Below, piece by piece: positions 61,801 to 64,000 of a stretch of DNA of 64,000 nucleotides. A program made the position numbers and the translations under genes. How positions within the stretch are numbered: position 1 is the first letter of the stretch; every line of letters begins with the position of its first letter. Below the pieces are notes generated by a model that was given only the letters and a program-made list of their open reading frames with translations, made no database searches and was not told the DNA's origin. The stretch lies in contig OX463786.1 of the NCBI GenBank assembly GCA_949825025.1, positions 14,593,309 through 14,657,308 of the forward strand, given 5' to 3'. This DNA comes from Siphlonurus alternatus (Eukaryota > Arthropoda > Insecta > Ephemeroptera > Siphlonuridae).

Positions 61801-64000
61801 TATATCAAATTCACATTGACGAGCGTAAATCGCATTTTTTTTTACTTTACGCTCTTCTATTTTTTTTTAAATTTATTTTTTATTTTACATTTCAGAGATG
61901 CCGGACCGTATTATTTACACTTTATACAATGCCTTCTTATAGAGCAGCCAGTGATTTATAAATTTTATAATACATATTATTTGAGTGGCAGGAAATTTTA
62001 ATTCGCATCTTTGGGGGAAGGGGGGGGAGTCACACGTTACAGCATGCAACATCACAGCTTCTTCATGGCCATGAAAGCTTCAAAGGAGACTTTACAGGGC
62101 TCCCTGCCACCGTGGTTCACAAGCTCACAGCATGGCTTGCAGCTACCTATAGACCACTGCAGTATGACGCCACAATGTCTGCATGGTGGGCCATGTGTTT
62201 TAACACATGGTTTGCAAAGATAGGGGAAAACGGCAATGTTGTCAATTTTTGGTTTCTCTCTGCCTCATTCACTGTTGTCGTGTTGTTGTCAGTGACAGCT
62301 AGTGTACTTGACAACCGCGCTTGTTTACGTGCAGTAGCCATCATCCACAAAAAAAATGTCGTATCTCTATAAGCATGCTTTTGCCATTACATTTTGCTGT
62401 AACTTTGAGAAAATATTTAAGATTTTTGCGTTCACGTCGCTTTTTAAAATTTTGTAGAAGGTCATTTTTTTATTACTTACAGGAATTCAATTTGATAATT
62501 AAATAAAGTAAATAATTAATTAATTTTTGTTTAGGCAACTCGCCTTACTTTGAATTTGAAAAAGTTGCCTAATCTCGTGGTGTTAATATTTCTCTTTGTA
62601 TTCGGGTTTGTGATTTATAATAATGTTACTATATTATATTATTATAATATTTTTATAATTTATAATGAATAAAATTATTTGATTATTAGCAATAATTATT
62701 TATTGTATTAATTATATCAAATTCACATTATAGAGCGTGAATCGCAATCTTTTTACTTCACGCTCCTCTATTTTTGTTTCATTTTTTATTTTGCACTTTT
62801 CAGAGATGTATGGTGATCATGCATAAAAATTAGATAACATTCGACTTTAAAAAGACGCTTGTCGCCTCAGAGCGTGGCCGTGCCTCGGGACAGGCACCTG
62901 GCCGCTGTATAATTATATCCTTCTTGGGACGCGCGTAGCCGCCTGCTTGGGCCGTGCGAGCGCAGTACGTATGAGCGACCAGGCTCCAAGCGGCCGTGGC
63001 GCGAGCACGTCCACATGGACGCAGAATTTGGAGCTGACCAACAAACTGTCCAACAAGCTGTTGCAGCAGCCGATATAATTATGGGAGACTATGGGATAGA
63101 AACCAAATAAAAAATTGGTGTTCAAAGTCTCAAAAAAAATCTCTAGTTTCAATATAAGATGCATATGTGAATGCTTTGGAAGGGAATTTTTTATCTTTTT
63201 CTAATTATTTATGTATTGTTAAAATTGGTTCATATATAAAAAAAATATGTGTTTTCACTTCTTCAATTTCGGGGTCCCCCCTTCCCGCCCCTTCCACGTT
63301 TCGCTTTCCCGGTTTCTTCCGATTATATGAGTAAAATTATTTGATTATTAGCAATAATTCTTTCTTATATTAATTATATCAAATTCACATATTAAAGAGC
63401 GTAAATCGCAATCTATCTATTTACTTCCCGCGCTTCTATTTTTTTTTATTTTATTTTGCATTTTTCAGAGATGCTTGGTGATCATGCATGGCATAAAAAT
63501 TATATAACAATCGACTTTAAAAAGACTTTTGTCGCCTCAGAGCATGGCCGTGCCTCGGGACAGGCGCCTGGCCGCTATTTCCACAACATTATTATGTTGC
63601 ATTAATTTTACGTTTTGACTATATAATAATACGACCGGATTACGACGCGATTACTATTATATTTTACAACATTACAGCACGTGCTCTGACATGTAAAAAT
63701 ATATGCCGAGAAAATAGATTTAAGTGATAAGTGATTTTTTTTCAATAGTATTAAAAAAATATATATTAATTTATTAATTATATTTAATCGCTATCACTTT
63801 TACGTATCATTTTGAAAGAAAAATTACAATAGAAGTCATTCACCTTGCCCTGTGTTATTCTTATGGGGCACGGTGATTAACAAGGCTGCAAAGGGAAATT
63901 TTCCGAGGCGACGACTGTACACTTTATCAAGTTTTTTTTTTTTTACCTAGAAGACTTCTTTCTGTTCGCGAGCAACTTATAGTGGCGGGTCAACGTGTAC
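58819..64000. mobile_element. 6.28-kb TIR DNA transposon, copy 2 (cut by the window edge)
   Basis: Matches 32768-37950 base for base apart from scattered substitutions and small indels, in the same orientation. The last base 64000 corresponds to 37950, an offset of 26050. About 1.1 kb, including the right terminal repeat, should lie beyond the window. It begins GGTTTTACCACTTATT after CCATAAGG, so the left duplication would include those bases. Confidence 0.88.

Noticed and set aside
32768..64000. Assembly duplication as the explanation for the two 5-kb near-identical blocks
   Set aside because: Copy 1 has terminal inverted repeats and an exact 9-bp target duplication, and the flanks differ fully, so transposition explains it better.

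Overview
The window looks like nuclear DNA from an arthropod, most likely a crustacean. It is AT-rich, its genes are split by GT-AG introns, and it is crowded with inverted-repeat DNA elements, 5S-rRNA-derived SINEs and microsatellites. There are no bacterial operon signs. The species assignment is inference; the gene structures are read directly from splice sites and reading frames.

Layout. (1) 1060-2216 (+) is the last exon of a Thr/Pro/Asn/Gln-rich, mucin-like protein whose 5' part is not identified. (2) 7.5-20.6 kb holds a cluster of four small secreted-peptide genes, one on + (7533-9500) and three on - (12641-13978, 16154-17750, 19383-20622). All share the same architecture: a 24-nt exon, a 57-nt exon and one final exon, all in phase 0. 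All also share a near-identical proximal promoter, a signal peptide, an acidic propiece and a VREKR/REER processing site. The + gene encodes three repeated Pro/Arg/Gly-rich peptides in one precursor. The - genes each encode one cationic Gly/Lys/Arg-rich peptide. This looks like an antimicrobial-peptide locus of a type I cannot name. (3) 23940-39381 (-) is a complete 12-exon cytosolic Xaa-Pro aminopeptidase 1 gene (616 aa), with its introns inflated by transposons. (4) 39995-48180 and 49450-57243 (+) are two tandem genes for secreted or surface proteins of six EB-like cysteine-rich modules (322 and 324 aa), of the kind often annotated in arthropods as prion-like-(Q/N-rich) domain-bearing protein 25. 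The first is head-to-head with the aminopeptidase gene.

Mobile DNA. A 6.28-kb terminal-inverted-repeat element with a 9-bp target duplication sits in aminopeptidase intron 1 (32768-39049). A second, nearly identical copy starts at 58819 and runs off the right edge. A 1.28-kb non-autonomous hAT element (28358-29639) has a perfect 8-bp target duplication. Two MITEs carry TTAA duplications, several others are Harbinger-like or CRE-containing hairpins, and one almost perfect palindrome has 127-bp arms (25507-25766).

How the genes relate. The peptide cluster is a coherent duplicated gene family, probably in immunity, with shared regulation. The two EB-module genes are a tandem duplicate pair, also plausibly host-defence or cuticle/surface proteins. 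The aminopeptidase is a housekeeping peptidase. I saw no tRNA genes, CRISPR array or recognisable transposase gene.
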